From Pseudomonadota bacterium (GTDB lineage Bacteria > Pseudomonadota > Alphaproteobacteria > Rhodospirillales > 2-02-FULL-58-16), in NCBI GenBank assembly GCA_022567015.1, contig JADFHR010000106.1:1-10434 (forward strand): DNA of 10,434 bases. Reading direction: 5' to 3'. A program made the translations under genes and the position numbers. Positions 1 to 6,568 of the stretch are shown here, piece after piece. The notes beneath the pieces were generated by a model. The model was given only the letters and a program-made list of their open reading frames with translations. It made no database searches and was not told the origin of the DNA. How positions within the stretch are numbered: position 1 is the first letter of the stretch; every line of letters starts with the position of its first letter.

Positions 1-1
1 A

Positions 2-259
2 GACATGAAGCATGTGCGCATTACGCCGCGTGCAGCAAAGAATGAATTAGAAATGAAGGCACAGCAGGCACGAAAATTTTTAGAGAATGGGCATCGGTTG
101 GAGATAAACCTTTTTATGCGCGGGCGTGAAAAAGCAAACAGGCAGTTTGGTTTGCAAAAACTGCACAATTTTTTGGAAATGTTAGAGACCCCGCATGAAA
201 TTACTATGCAGCCGCGGTACAGTGGCAGAGGATATACCGCACAGATTGTGAAAAAGTAG
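2..259 (+). CDS. infC: Translation initiation factor IF-3, C-terminal part (5' truncated by window edge)
   Basis: IF-3 binds the 30S subunit, blocks premature 50S joining and proofreads initiator tRNA selection. Only the C-terminal domain is visible, and the reading frame is open back to position 2, so the ATG at 5 is probably internal. Seen: the family's KHVRITPR-type entry strand, the segment ARKFLENGHRLEINLFMRGRE (in parts: FLENGH, then MRGRE), and a C-terminal beta strand ending near GRGYTAQIVKK. This matches the usual IF-3 C domain of about 85 residues. It is followed 41 bp later by rpmI and then rplT, the classic infC-rpmI-rplT order, which confirms the call. The composition is AT-rich and unlike the DNA after 1640. 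Confidence 0.93.
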   Translation, partial: DMKHVRITPRAAKNELEMKAQQARKFLENGHRLEINLFMRGREKANRQFGLQKLHNFLEMLETPHEITMQPRYSGRGYTAQIVKK

Positions 260-300
260 TGAATCGTGTATAGTACGAGAACTTTGCAAAACGTATATTT

Positions 301-474
301 ATGGCAAGAAAGAGCATTACAAAGCGTATTAAACTTACCAAGCGGGGCAAGGTGAAGCGCCGGGCGATAGGTATTAGTCACACAAAGAGCAATAAACGAG
401 CGGCTCAGCGGAATCGCCGCAAAGGCTTACGTTCATTTGCAATGAGTCAGAGTGATATAAAGAAATTAATGTAA
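301..474 (+). CDS. rpmI: 50S ribosomal protein L35
   Basis: This is a 57-residue, strongly basic ribosomal protein that packs inside the large subunit. Seen: a start MARKSITKRIKLTKRGKVKRR, in which the KRIKLTKRGKVKRR segment is the typical L35 core, followed by a GISHTKSNKR segment that parallels the family's K(A)xxSHxxxxKSxKRKR stretch, and a basic tail. It is slightly shorter than the usual 60-65 residues. It lies between infC and rplT, as expected. There is no clear Shine-Dalgarno sequence before the ATG, which fits the CPR-like reading of this segment. The stop is one base before the rplT start, so the two are probably translationally coupled. Confidence 0.93.
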   Translation: MARKSITKRIKLTKRGKVKRRAIGISHTKSNKRAAQRNRRKGLRSFAMSQSDIKKLM

Positions 475-475
475 T

Positions 476-823
476 ATGACACGCGTTAAACGTGGAGTAA
501 CAAAACACAAAAAACGGGAGCGGCTGTTGAAAGCAACGAAAGGATTTAAGTGGGGCAGGAAGAATAAAAAGAGCGTTGCGAAAGAAGCGCTCCTGCATGC
601 GTACTCACACGCGTTTCGTGGACGGAAAGAAAAGAAGCGCAATTTTCGTCGCCTATGGAACGTGCGTATCAACGCCGGCGCACGGCAAAACGACACAACA
701 TACGGGGAATTGATACACATTCTTAAAGAGAAGAATATAGAACTGGACCGCAAAGTGCTTGCGGGTCTTGCGAAGGATGAGCCGGAAGTGTTTGCGAAGA
801 TAGTAGAGGAAGCGAAAAAATAA
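476..823 (+). CDS. rplT: 50S ribosomal protein L20
   Basis: L20 binds 23S rRNA early and is needed for large-subunit assembly. The protein is 115 residues, the normal family length. Seen: the conserved N-terminal basic extension (TRVKRGVTKHKKRERLLKA then KGFKWGRKNK), the RKEKKRNFRRLWNVRINAGAR-type rRNA-binding block (key residues R-K-E-K-K-R, F-R, L-W, R-I-N-A), and a C-terminal globular part with a DRKVLAGLA segment typical of L20. The start codon is one base after the rpmI stop, so it is probably read by coupling. The stop at 821-823 directly abuts the end of the convergent Nudix gene, leaving no room for a separate terminator. Confidence 0.96.
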   Translation: MTRVKRGVTKHKKRERLLKATKGFKWGRKNKKSVAKEALLHAYSHAFRGRKEKKRNFRRLWNVRINAGARQNDTTYGELIHILKEKNIELDRKVLAGLAKDEPEVFAKIVEEAKK

Positions 824-1381
824 CTATTGAGTGCGCTGCTGACTGTTCGGTGGGCGTGTGGATGGCTTGTGCGCTGCGCCACTTTTGCGTATGTGATGAT
901 GTTCCCGCGCGGAACTGTCTTGACGATGGCGTACACCTGTTTTTTGAATAAAGTCATATGCTTCTTTTAGATTCCTGCGGGCGTTCTTGTGTTTTAAAAA
1001 ACCAAGTGCCTCTCGATACGTGAACCAACCATATCCGCGATGTTCGCGCGGGCTGATGATGATATTTGTCTTTTTTGACTCTGCGAGGAAGTACGTAACG
1101 TGTTTAGTAATTTTTTGCTTGCGTTCAGTGAATGTGTACTGCTCGGTTGTTTTAAATCCTCTCCTAAAATAAAGATTCTGTTTAGTTAATCCTGTTTCCT
1201 CTTCAATTTCTCTGATTGCCGTGTCCCACACATTTTCTTTTTCATTCTCTATTTTACCCTTTGGAAAGTTCCAGTACTTACCACTATGAAACAGCAGAAG
1301 AAACAGTACTCCTTCACGTACCGTACGGTATATAATGGACCCGGCTGATCGTTGGCGTTTTATGTGTTGTGATGGTTGCAT
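824..1381 (-). CDS. Nudix (MutT-type) hydrolase with basic C-terminal tail
   Basis: Nudix enzymes hydrolyse nucleoside diphosphates linked to another moiety; the substrate cannot be read from sequence. The 185-residue protein starts with a strand RSAGSIIYR, then NFPKGKIENEKE, and a Nudix box running from G42 to L65 with R57-E58 and the metal ligands E61-E62 followed by TGL. The box has one extra residue between the Gly and the first Glu (G-X6-E rather than G-X5-E). The PKG(K/H)I entry is common among diadenosine-polyphosphate-hydrolase-like members. Residues 148-185 form a low-complexity, His/Arg/Ser/Pro-rich tail outside the fold. The start is 3 bp after the stop of the Clp gene on the same strand, suggesting coupling. 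The 3' end abuts rplT from the opposite direction. Confidence 0.88.
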   Translation of the reverse strand: MQPSQHIKRQRSAGSIIYRTVREGVLFLLLFHSGKYWNFPKGKIENEKENVWDTAIREIEEETGLTKQNLYFRRGFKTTEQYTFTERKQKITKHVTYFLAESKKTNIIISPREHRGYGWFTYREALGFLKHKNARRNLKEAYDFIQKTGVRHRQDSSAREHHHIRKSGAAHKPSTRPPNSQQRTQ

Positions 1382-1384
1382 GTT

Positions 1385-1624
1385 TTATTCAATGACAGAG
1401 AACCGGAACATATTGCCGTCATAAGAGACACGAACCGTATTTCCGCGTCCGAGTTCTTTGCGCAGTAGCTTGTCTGCCAGAACACTCCGTATATGTTCGG
1501 ATATGGTGTTGCGAAGCGGTCTGGCGCCAAATACCGGTGAGAATCCCAGTTCGGCAATCTGAGTGAGCGCCGAGTCATCAATCTCAAGCGCAATACCATG
1601 TTTTTCCGTGAGTGTCTCAGCGGT
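1385..1624 (-). pseudogene. Clp/Hsp100 ATPase, C-terminal fragment (ClpB/ClpC D2-small domain)
   Basis: This is about the last 78 residues of an AAA+ unfoldase of the ClpA/B/C group. Seen: the conserved D2-small signature, with GIALEIDDSALTQIAELGF followed by SPVFGARPLRNTI (family pattern GYDPxYGARPLRRxI), then SEHIRSVLADKLLRKEL and a final beta strand GNTVRVSYDGNMFRFSV. The rest of the ATPase, including Walker A/B and the Arg fingers, is absent because GC-rich foreign DNA takes over at about 1610-1640. The frame continues without a stop into a lipoprotein N-terminus, so a naive gene caller would give one 171-residue hybrid. Whether it is ClpB or ClpC cannot be decided from this part. The 5' boundary given here is approximate. 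Confidence 0.85.
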
Positions 1625-1645
1625 TTCCCGAATGAGGACCTGGGC
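1605..1645. other. Probable chimeric junction between two genomes
   Basis: Base composition changes abruptly here: to the left, AT-rich codons such as TTT, AAT and GAA dominate; to the right almost every third position is G or C. The open frame on the minus strand changes family at the same place, from a lipoprotein (residues 1 to about 92) to a Clp C-terminus (about 93 to 171). The left genes look CPR-like and the right genes alphaproteobacterial. The exact base cannot be fixed without relatives of both sides. Confidence 0.8.
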
Positions 1646-1900
1646 GATCTTCCGGCGCGCCTTGATCGCCGCGGCCTGCTTCGGCGACGGCACCAAAACC
1701 TCCATGACCACGTTTCCGTTGTCGGAACCGTAAACGTCGGTCGTGCGCCACATCTGGTTGGGGGGATGGGTCTTGGTATAGGCGCGCAGCCACCTGGCCG
1801 CTTCTTCCGCCCTGGCGGCTTGGCCGTCGTCGCAGGCGCCCAACAACGCCGCCGCAATGACGGCGGCGCCCAGAAGACGCAGCGCGCCGGAGGCCCTCAT
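1625..1900 (-). pseudogene. Small lipoprotein, N-terminal part, C-terminus lost at the junction
   Basis: About 92 residues are preserved. Seen: a short basic start (MRASGALR), a hydrophobic stretch, and a lipobox LLGAC with the acylated Cys at residue 23. The D-D after the Cys would favour inner-membrane retention by the +2 Asp rule known from E. coli. The mature part is charged, with a TTDVYGSDNGNVVMEVLVPSPKQAA segment (key features Y-G-S-D-N-G and a beta strand MEVLVP) and then a Lys/Arg/Ala-rich helix. I do not recognise the family. It lies 102 bp downstream of the GGCT-like gene on the same strand and could be the last gene of that cluster. The true C-terminus is missing. Confidence 0.6.
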
Positions 1901-2002
1901 CGGACGTTGTCCGCCTGGTCCATGGCGTAAGCTCTAGTATCCGTCGGTGCCTATCCGCAAGCCATCGATGCGCGCCGGGCGCGCCGGGCGGCAAGGGGCA
2001 AA

Positions 2003-2728
2003 TCAAACGGCAATGGGCGTGAACCCGCCATAGGAGAAGGGGCGGCCGTCGCTTTTCAGGGTGGCGGTGCGGGCGAGGCGCGTCTTCTCCTGGAAAATCG
2101 TCTCCCGGATAAAATCATCGAGGGGGCGGCCCGGCGCCAGGCGGTCGCGGGCCAGGGCCAGCACCTGTTCCTCGGTCAGGGCGGGCCACCGCCGCCCGGT
2201 CGCCGGCACGGCGGCAAGGGCGACGGGCGCATCGTCGTCGATCAGGCAGCCGTGGCGGCTGACGTAGGCGAAGGCGTGGGTCAGCACGCCGCCGCCGTCC
2301 AGGCGCACCTGGATGCCGTCCAGGCGTCCGAAATCATAGTTCCGCCCGACGGCCTCGGTTTCGTGCAGGCGCTGCTGCTGGGCCGGCGTCAGCCAGTTGA
2401 CGAACAGCGACGCCGTGGCCCCGGGCGCCTGGTGGAGGGTCGCCGGGATGGACCCGCTTGTGGAGAAGTGGACGGAATAGACGGCGTCGAAACCGGTCAC
2501 CCGGGCGCGGATCACCGGGACCGGCCGATCGATGAAGCCGGCCAACTTGCGGGCCAGCCGCTCCGGCGACTGGTTGGAGCCGCAGGCGAGTACCGGTTGG
2601 CGTCCGGAAAGGTCCGGCAGCGGGCCGCCTTCGGGCAGTTCCTCGTAACCGCCGTCGGCCAGCACGTACGAGCGGTTGGGGATTTGGTAGGGATAGGACT
2701 TGGCCCACCACAGGGGATCGTGATCCAT
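2003..2728 (-). CDS. Gamma-glutamylcyclotransferase-like (GGCT fold) protein
   Basis: The protein has 241 residues and no signal peptide. Seen: a strand followed by a loop VLACGSNQSPERL at residues 47-58, which resembles the (Y)GSN(L/M)xxxxL phosphate-binding loop of the GGCT fold, and LHETEAVGRNYDF at 121-133, where E125 sits where the catalytic Glu of the family is expected, ahead of a Tyr. The usual Tyr of YGSN is Cys49 here. The C-terminal 70 residues (LTEEQVLALARDRL onwards) are helical and not part of the core fold. Family members act on gamma-glutamyl peptides or amines; I cannot assign a substrate. The start at 2728 has a purine-rich site (GCGAGG) just upstream and lies 9 bp after the HD-GYP stop, so the two are almost certainly cotranscribed. 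It could also be a fold relative without cyclotransferase activity. Confidence 0.6.
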   Translation of the reverse strand: MDHDPLWWAKSYPYQIPNRSYVLADGGYEELPEGGPLPDLSGRQPVLACGSNQSPERLARKLAGFIDRPVPVIRARVTGFDAVYSVHFSTSGSIPATLHQAPGATASLFVNWLTPAQQQRLHETEAVGRNYDFGRLDGIQVRLDGGGVLTHAFAYVSRHGCLIDDDAPVALAAVPATGRRWPALTEEQVLALARDRLAPGRPLDDFIRETIFQEKTRLARTATLKSDGRPFSYGGFTPIAV

Positions 2729-2737
2729 CGCCTCGCT

Positions 2738-4552
2738 TCATTCGCCGCGGGGATCCGCGTACCCGGCGATATCCACGTCGTCGATCTGTTCCGGCGGGAG
2801 GAATTTTTCCGCGTATTCCTTGTAGACGCCGGACTTCAGGAACAACGAGAAAAGATCGGCGTCGATGTGACGGTCCCTGCGCATGGCGGACATGATGGCG
2901 ATGGCCTCGCTCAGGGTCTTGGCCGTCTTGTAGGGGCGGTCGGCCGCGGTCAGGGCCTCGAAGATGTCGGCGATGGCCATGATGCGGGCGGGGATCGACA
3001 TGTCGTCCCTGTGCAGCCGGCGGGGATAGCCGGCGCCGTTCATTTTCTCGTGATGGGCGCCGGCGTATTCCGGCACCCGGCGCAAGTTCTTCGGAAACGG
3101 GAGCTTCTCCAGCATGGTGATGGTCTGCACGATGTGGTCGTTGATCTTGAAACGCTCCTCGGGCGTCAGGGTGCCGCGCGGGATGCACAGGTTGTACACC
3201 TCGCCCAGATTGTATTGGTGCTCGGGCGTCTGCAGCCGGAAGCCCCGGGCCTCGCCGTCGGAATTGCCGGCGCCGGGCTCGCGGGGGATGATGTGCTCTT
3301 CCTTGTCCGAGAGCAGGAACTCGTCGGCCGGCAGGCCGGTCGCCGGCGCCCGTTCCTTGCGCTTCATTTCCCCGTGGGCGAGGCCGAGCCGGTCGTCCAG
3401 GGTACGGGTCCACCGCGTCCGGGCGATGCGCTTGATTTTCTCCATGCTTTCCGGCGCCGTGGACTCGGTCCCGATGTTGTGTTCGGCGATGAAGGCGAAG
3501 TCGTCGTCCAACCGGGCCAGGCGTGCCTCCATGTCCCGGCGCAGCGCGTCCGCGTCGCCGCCGCCGTTGAGCCGCGATTTGAGGTATTCGATTTCCACGT
3601 CCCGCTTGACGACCTCGAAGCGGGTGCGGATCTCATGGACGCGGTTATAGAGCGTCTCCAGTTTCGTCGCCTTGTCGACCACGTATTCCGGCGTGGTGAT
3701 CTTGCCGCAGTCGTGCAGCCACGCCGCGATATGCAGTTCGTACCATTCGTCCTCGGTGAGGTTGAAATCGGCGAAGGGACGGTCCTGGGACTCGCAGGCG
3801 GCCTCGGCCAGCATCCTGGCCAGCACCGGCACGCGCTGGCAGTGGCCGCCGGTATACGGCGACTTGGCGTCGATGGCCGAGGCGATGAGCTTGATGAAGG
3901 AATCGAGCAGGGTCTTCTGGGAGTCCAGCAGCCGCTGGTTGGCGAGGGCGACGGCGGCCTGGGAGGCCAGGGCCTCGACGAAGGGCTGAATCCCGCTGTC
4001 GAAGGGGATCACCTCGCCGGTCCGGGGATCGAGGGCGTTGAGCAACTGGAGAACGCCGATGACCTCGCCGTCCCGGTCCTTGAGGGGGACCGTGAGGAAG
4101 GATTGGGAACGGTACCCCGTTTCCCGGTCGAACGCCCTCGGTCCCGTGAAGTCGAACTCCTTCACCTCGTAGGCGTCGGCGATGTTGACGGTGGCCCCCG
4201 TGAGCGCCGCGTGGGAGGCCACGTTCTGGTGATTGGGTTGGCCCGTGTCGCGGTCGTAGAGCGGCAGCGGCGGAAAGGGAATCGCCTCGCCCGTGGTGCC
4301 CCCCTTGGCGATGTCGAGGGAATCCGTGCGCATGATTTCGAATTTCAGATGGTCGTCCCCGGTGCGCAGGTACAGCGTGCCGCCATCGGCGTTGCACATG
4401 TCCTTGGCCTCCAGCAGGATCATCTCCATGAGGCGGTCGTGATTGCGCTCGGTCGAAAGCGCGATGCCGATGTCGATCAGCCGCGCGAAGCCTTCGGCGG
4501 TATTGTCGTGGCCTGTGTCGGGGTTTGTGCCTGCCATGGTCCATCCAGTCAT
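2738..4552 (-). CDS. GAF domain + HD-GYP phosphohydrolase (probable c-di-GMP phosphodiesterase)
   Basis: HD-GYP proteins hydrolyse cyclic di-GMP (some cGAMP) in the cytoplasm, usually under control of an N-terminal sensor. From the start at 4552 the protein has 604 residues. An N-terminal GAF domain covers about 20-205 (QSFLTVPLKDRDGEVIGVLQLLNA is its typical core; key residues V-P-L-K-D, G-V-L-Q-L). The HD-GYP domain follows: H237 (SPYTGGHCQRV), H280-D281 with K284 (WLHDCGK), H473, H500-H501 (AHHEKMNGAGYP) with GYP at 508-510, and D529 (IADIFEALTAADRPYK). All metal-ligand positions I can identify are intact. About 160 residues, mostly charged helix (roughly 295-455), are inserted between HDxGK and the downstream His. 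No membrane segments are visible. ATG 4537 is an alternative start; the frame stays open to 4768 but the upstream residues look non-coding. It is the first gene of a cluster with the GGCT-like gene. Confidence 0.88.
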   Translation of the reverse strand: MTGWTMAGTNPDTGHDNTAEGFARLIDIGIALSTERNHDRLMEMILLEAKDMCNADGGTLYLRTGDDHLKFEIMRTDSLDIAKGGTTGEAIPFPPLPLYDRDTGQPNHQNVASHAALTGATVNIADAYEVKEFDFTGPRAFDRETGYRSQSFLTVPLKDRDGEVIGVLQLLNALDPRTGEVIPFDSGIQPFVEALASQAAVALANQRLLDSQKTLLDSFIKLIASAIDAKSPYTGGHCQRVPVLARMLAEAACESQDRPFADFNLTEDEWYELHIAAWLHDCGKITTPEYVVDKATKLETLYNRVHEIRTRFEVVKRDVEIEYLKSRLNGGGDADALRRDMEARLARLDDDFAFIAEHNIGTESTAPESMEKIKRIARTRWTRTLDDRLGLAHGEMKRKERAPATGLPADEFLLSDKEEHIIPREPGAGNSDGEARGFRLQTPEHQYNLGEVYNLCIPRGTLTPEERFKINDHIVQTITMLEKLPFPKNLRRVPEYAGAHHEKMNGAGYPRRLHRDDMSIPARIMAIADIFEALTAADRPYKTAKTLSEAIAIMSAMRRDRHIDADLFSLFLKSGVYKEYAEKFLPPEQIDDVDIAGYADPRGE

Positions 4553-4881
4553 GCGCCCTGCCGCGGCGGGCGGCCCGCGCGGCCGCGTCCATCGTTTCCT
4601 GCCGAAGGATGTGTGAACAGAATCCCCCGCCCCTTCGGGGAGGCCGCCGCCATGATTCCCGTCATCGAAACGTGGCGTGAACCGTATCGGTGTTGGCGCC
4701 CAAAAACAACCGGCGCGGCGGCGCGGACCATGTCCGGGGCGGCGCCGGCACGCCGGTGGGGACGCCAACGGGGCGGTTTCCCGGCCGGCCGTTCGAGGGT
4801 TCCCGCGAAGGCCCCCGGTTGACGGCGCCGCGCGCCGCTTTTACGGTCCCCGGCGCGCCCATCACCTGCCGGTCCCCGGAC
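4553..4881. promoter_or_regulatory. Divergent intergenic region between HD-GYP and lysK
   Basis: These 329 bp separate two divergently transcribed genes and must hold both promoters unless lysK starts further upstream. I see no convincing -35/-10 pair for either direction and no tRNA or hairpin of note. Both flanking frames stay open into this region (lysK frame from 4690, HD-GYP frame to 4768). The residues are Arg/Pro/Gly-rich and unlike either family, as expected from GC-rich non-coding DNA. Confidence 0.4.
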
Positions 4882-6468
4882 ATGTCGGACCTTCGCCATC
4901 TCGCCCTGAGCAGCAACGCCTGGCCCTTTGCCGAGGCGCGCGGCGTGCTCAAGCACCTGGGCGGCGGCGTGCCGGACAAGGGCTACGTGTTGTTCGAGAC
5001 CGGGTATGGGCCGTCCGGCCTGCCCCACGTCGGCACCTTCGCCGAGGTGGCGCGCACGACCATGGTGCGCCATGCGTTCTCCACCCTGTCCGACATCCCG
5101 ACCAGGCTGTTCGCCTTTTCCGACGACATGGACGGCCTGCGCAAGGTGCCCGACAACATCCCCGAGCGCGACATGGTGGCCCGGCACCTGGGCAGGCCGC
5201 TGACCTCCATTCCCGACCCCTTCGGCACCCACGAGAGCTTCGGCCACCACAACAACGCACGGCTTCAGGCCTTCCTCGACGCCTTCGGCTTCGACTACGA
5301 ATTCCATAGCGCCACCGAGTGTTACAAGAGCGGCCGCTTCGACCGTGTCCTGCTGACGGTGCTGGAACGCTACGACGCGGTGACCGGCGTCATCCTGCCC
5401 ACCCTGGGGCCGGAGCGGCGCGCCACGTACAGTCCGTTTTTGCCTCTCTGTCCGAAGACCGGCAGGGTGTTGCAGGCGGTCGTCGTGCACCGCGACGTGG
5501 ACGCCGGCACCATCGTCTACGAGGACGAGGACGGCGGCACCCAGGAGGTGCCGGTCACCGGGGGCCACTGCAAACTGCAGTGGAAGGCGGACTGGGCCAT
5601 GCGCTGGGTGGCGCTGGGCGTGGAGTACGAGATGTCGGGCAAGGACCTGATCGACTCGGTGCGCCTGTCGGGGAAGATCTGCCGCGTCCTCGGCGCCGTG
5701 CCGCCGGTCGGTTTTACCTACGAGCTGTTCCTCGACGAGAACGGCGAGAAGATTTCCAAGTCCCGGGGCAACGGCCTGGCGGTGGAGGAGTGGCTGCGCT
5801 ACGCCCCGCCGGAAACCCTGGCGCTGTTCATGTACCGCAAGCCGAAGGCGGCCAAGCGCCTGTACTTCGATGTCATCCCGCGCACCGTGGACGAGTACCT
5901 GGGCCACCTGCGCGGCTTTCCCGGCGAGGAAGGCGCCAAGCGCCTGGACAATCCCGCCTGGCACATCCACCAGGGAAACCCGCCGGCCGAGGACGTCCAA
6001 TTGAGCTACAACGTTTTGCTCAACCTGGCCAGCGTCTGCCATACCGAGGACAAGGCGGTGCTGTGGCACTTCATCTCGCGCCACGGCGGCGGCGCGGCGG
6101 CGCAGAAATCGCCCGTTCTCGACAAGCTGGTGGACTGCGCCATCAATTATTACCGGGACTTCGTCAAGCCGGCGAAGCGCTACCGGGCGGCGACGGAAGA
6201 CGAGAAACGGGCCCTCGCCGATCTGGCCCAGGCCCTCGACGCCCTGCCCCGGGACGCCGACGGCGAAACCATCCAGAACGCCGTCTACGAGATCGGCAAG
6301 CGCCATCCGTTCCCCGATCTCAAGTCCTGGTTCCGGGCGCTCTATGAGATCCTTCTCGGCCAGAGCGAGGGGCCGCGCATGGGCTCGTTCATCGCCCTCT
6401 ACGGGCTCGACGAATCGACGGCGCTCATCCGCCGCGCCATCGCCGGGGAAGACCTGAGCCTCCAGTGA
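4882..6468 (+). CDS. lysK: Lysyl-tRNA synthetase, class I
   Basis: This enzyme charges tRNA-Lys with lysine at the expense of ATP, using the class I Rossmann fold that replaces the class II LysRS in most archaea, alphaproteobacteria and a few other groups. From ATG 4882 it has 528 residues, the normal size. Seen: a HIGH-type motif in GPSGLPHVGTF (residues 43-53), the KMSKS-type loop KISKS at 290-294 followed by RGNG, HESFGHHNNARLQAFL and SGKDLIDS segments typical of the family, and a C-terminal helical anticodon-binding domain ending in GLDESTALIRRAI. The start was chosen because MSDLRHLAL matches the family N-terminus; the open frame to 4690 adds only low-complexity residues. It is convergent with the aminotransferase, with hairpins between. 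Confidence 0.95.
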   Translation: MSDLRHLALSSNAWPFAEARGVLKHLGGGVPDKGYVLFETGYGPSGLPHVGTFAEVARTTMVRHAFSTLSDIPTRLFAFSDDMDGLRKVPDNIPERDMVARHLGRPLTSIPDPFGTHESFGHHNNARLQAFLDAFGFDYEFHSATECYKSGRFDRVLLTVLERYDAVTGVILPTLGPERRATYSPFLPLCPKTGRVLQAVVVHRDVDAGTIVYEDEDGGTQEVPVTGGHCKLQWKADWAMRWVALGVEYEMSGKDLIDSVRLSGKICRVLGAVPPVGFTYELFLDENGEKISKSRGNGLAVEEWLRYAPPETLALFMYRKPKAAKRLYFDVIPRTVDEYLGHLRGFPGEEGAKRLDNPAWHIHQGNPPAEDVQLSYNVLLNLASVCHTEDKAVLWHFISRHGGGAAAQKSPVLDKLVDCAINYYRDFVKPAKRYRAATEDEKRALADLAQALDALPRDADGETIQNAVYEIGKRHPFPDLKSWFRALYEILLGQSEGPRMGSFIALYGLDESTALIRRAIAGEDLSLQ

Positions 6469-6512
6469 CCGACGATCCGCGCGGCTTCGCGGCGCGCCCC
6501 CGCCACCGGGTT

Positions 6513-6533
6513 CCAAGGGCCAGCGCCCCTTGG
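6513..6533. terminator. GC-rich hairpin downstream of lysK
   Basis: CCAAGGG at 6513-6519 pairs perfectly with CCCTTGG at 6527-6533 across a 7-base loop, 45 bp after the lysK stop. There is no U-run, only TATTAGT, so it is either a weak intrinsic terminator or a 3'-end stabiliser. Its right arm belongs to a 16-mer that recurs, inverted, at 10311-10326. Confidence 0.5.
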
Positions 6534-6547
6534 TATTAGTGGGGTTT

Positions 6548-6568
6548 GAAAGGGGCGACGCCCCTTTC
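6548..6568. terminator. Perfect 9-bp hairpin between convergent genes
   Basis: GAAAGGGGC at 6548-6556 pairs perfectly with GCCCCTTTC at 6560-6568 around a 3-base loop (GAC). The right arm overlaps the stop codon of the minus-strand aminotransferase (6567-6569). An upstream TTT sits on the side that would be the U-tract of a minus-strand transcript. It could terminate both lysK and the aminotransferase. Confidence 0.6.

Noticed and set aside
1385..1900. A genuine lipoprotein-Clp fusion protein
   Set aside because: The two halves differ in base composition and apparent taxonomy, and the Clp part lacks its ATPase core, so a chimeric join explains it better.
4553..4768. Longer N-terminus for the HD-GYP protein from an ATG at 4768
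   Set aside because: The extra 72 residues are Arg/Pro/Gly-rich, run into the lysK upstream region and do not resemble a GAF lead-in.
2252..4822. 856-codon open frame on the plus strand opposite the GGCT-like and HD-GYP genes
   Set aside because: It is the antisense of two clearly recognised proteins; its product is Gly/Arg/Val-rich with no family resemblance. Long antisense frames are expected at this GC content.
4690..4881. Longer N-terminus for lysyl-tRNA synthetase from an ATG at 4690
   Set aside because: The extra 64 residues are low-complexity; the family N-terminus begins at the MSDLRHLAL segment.
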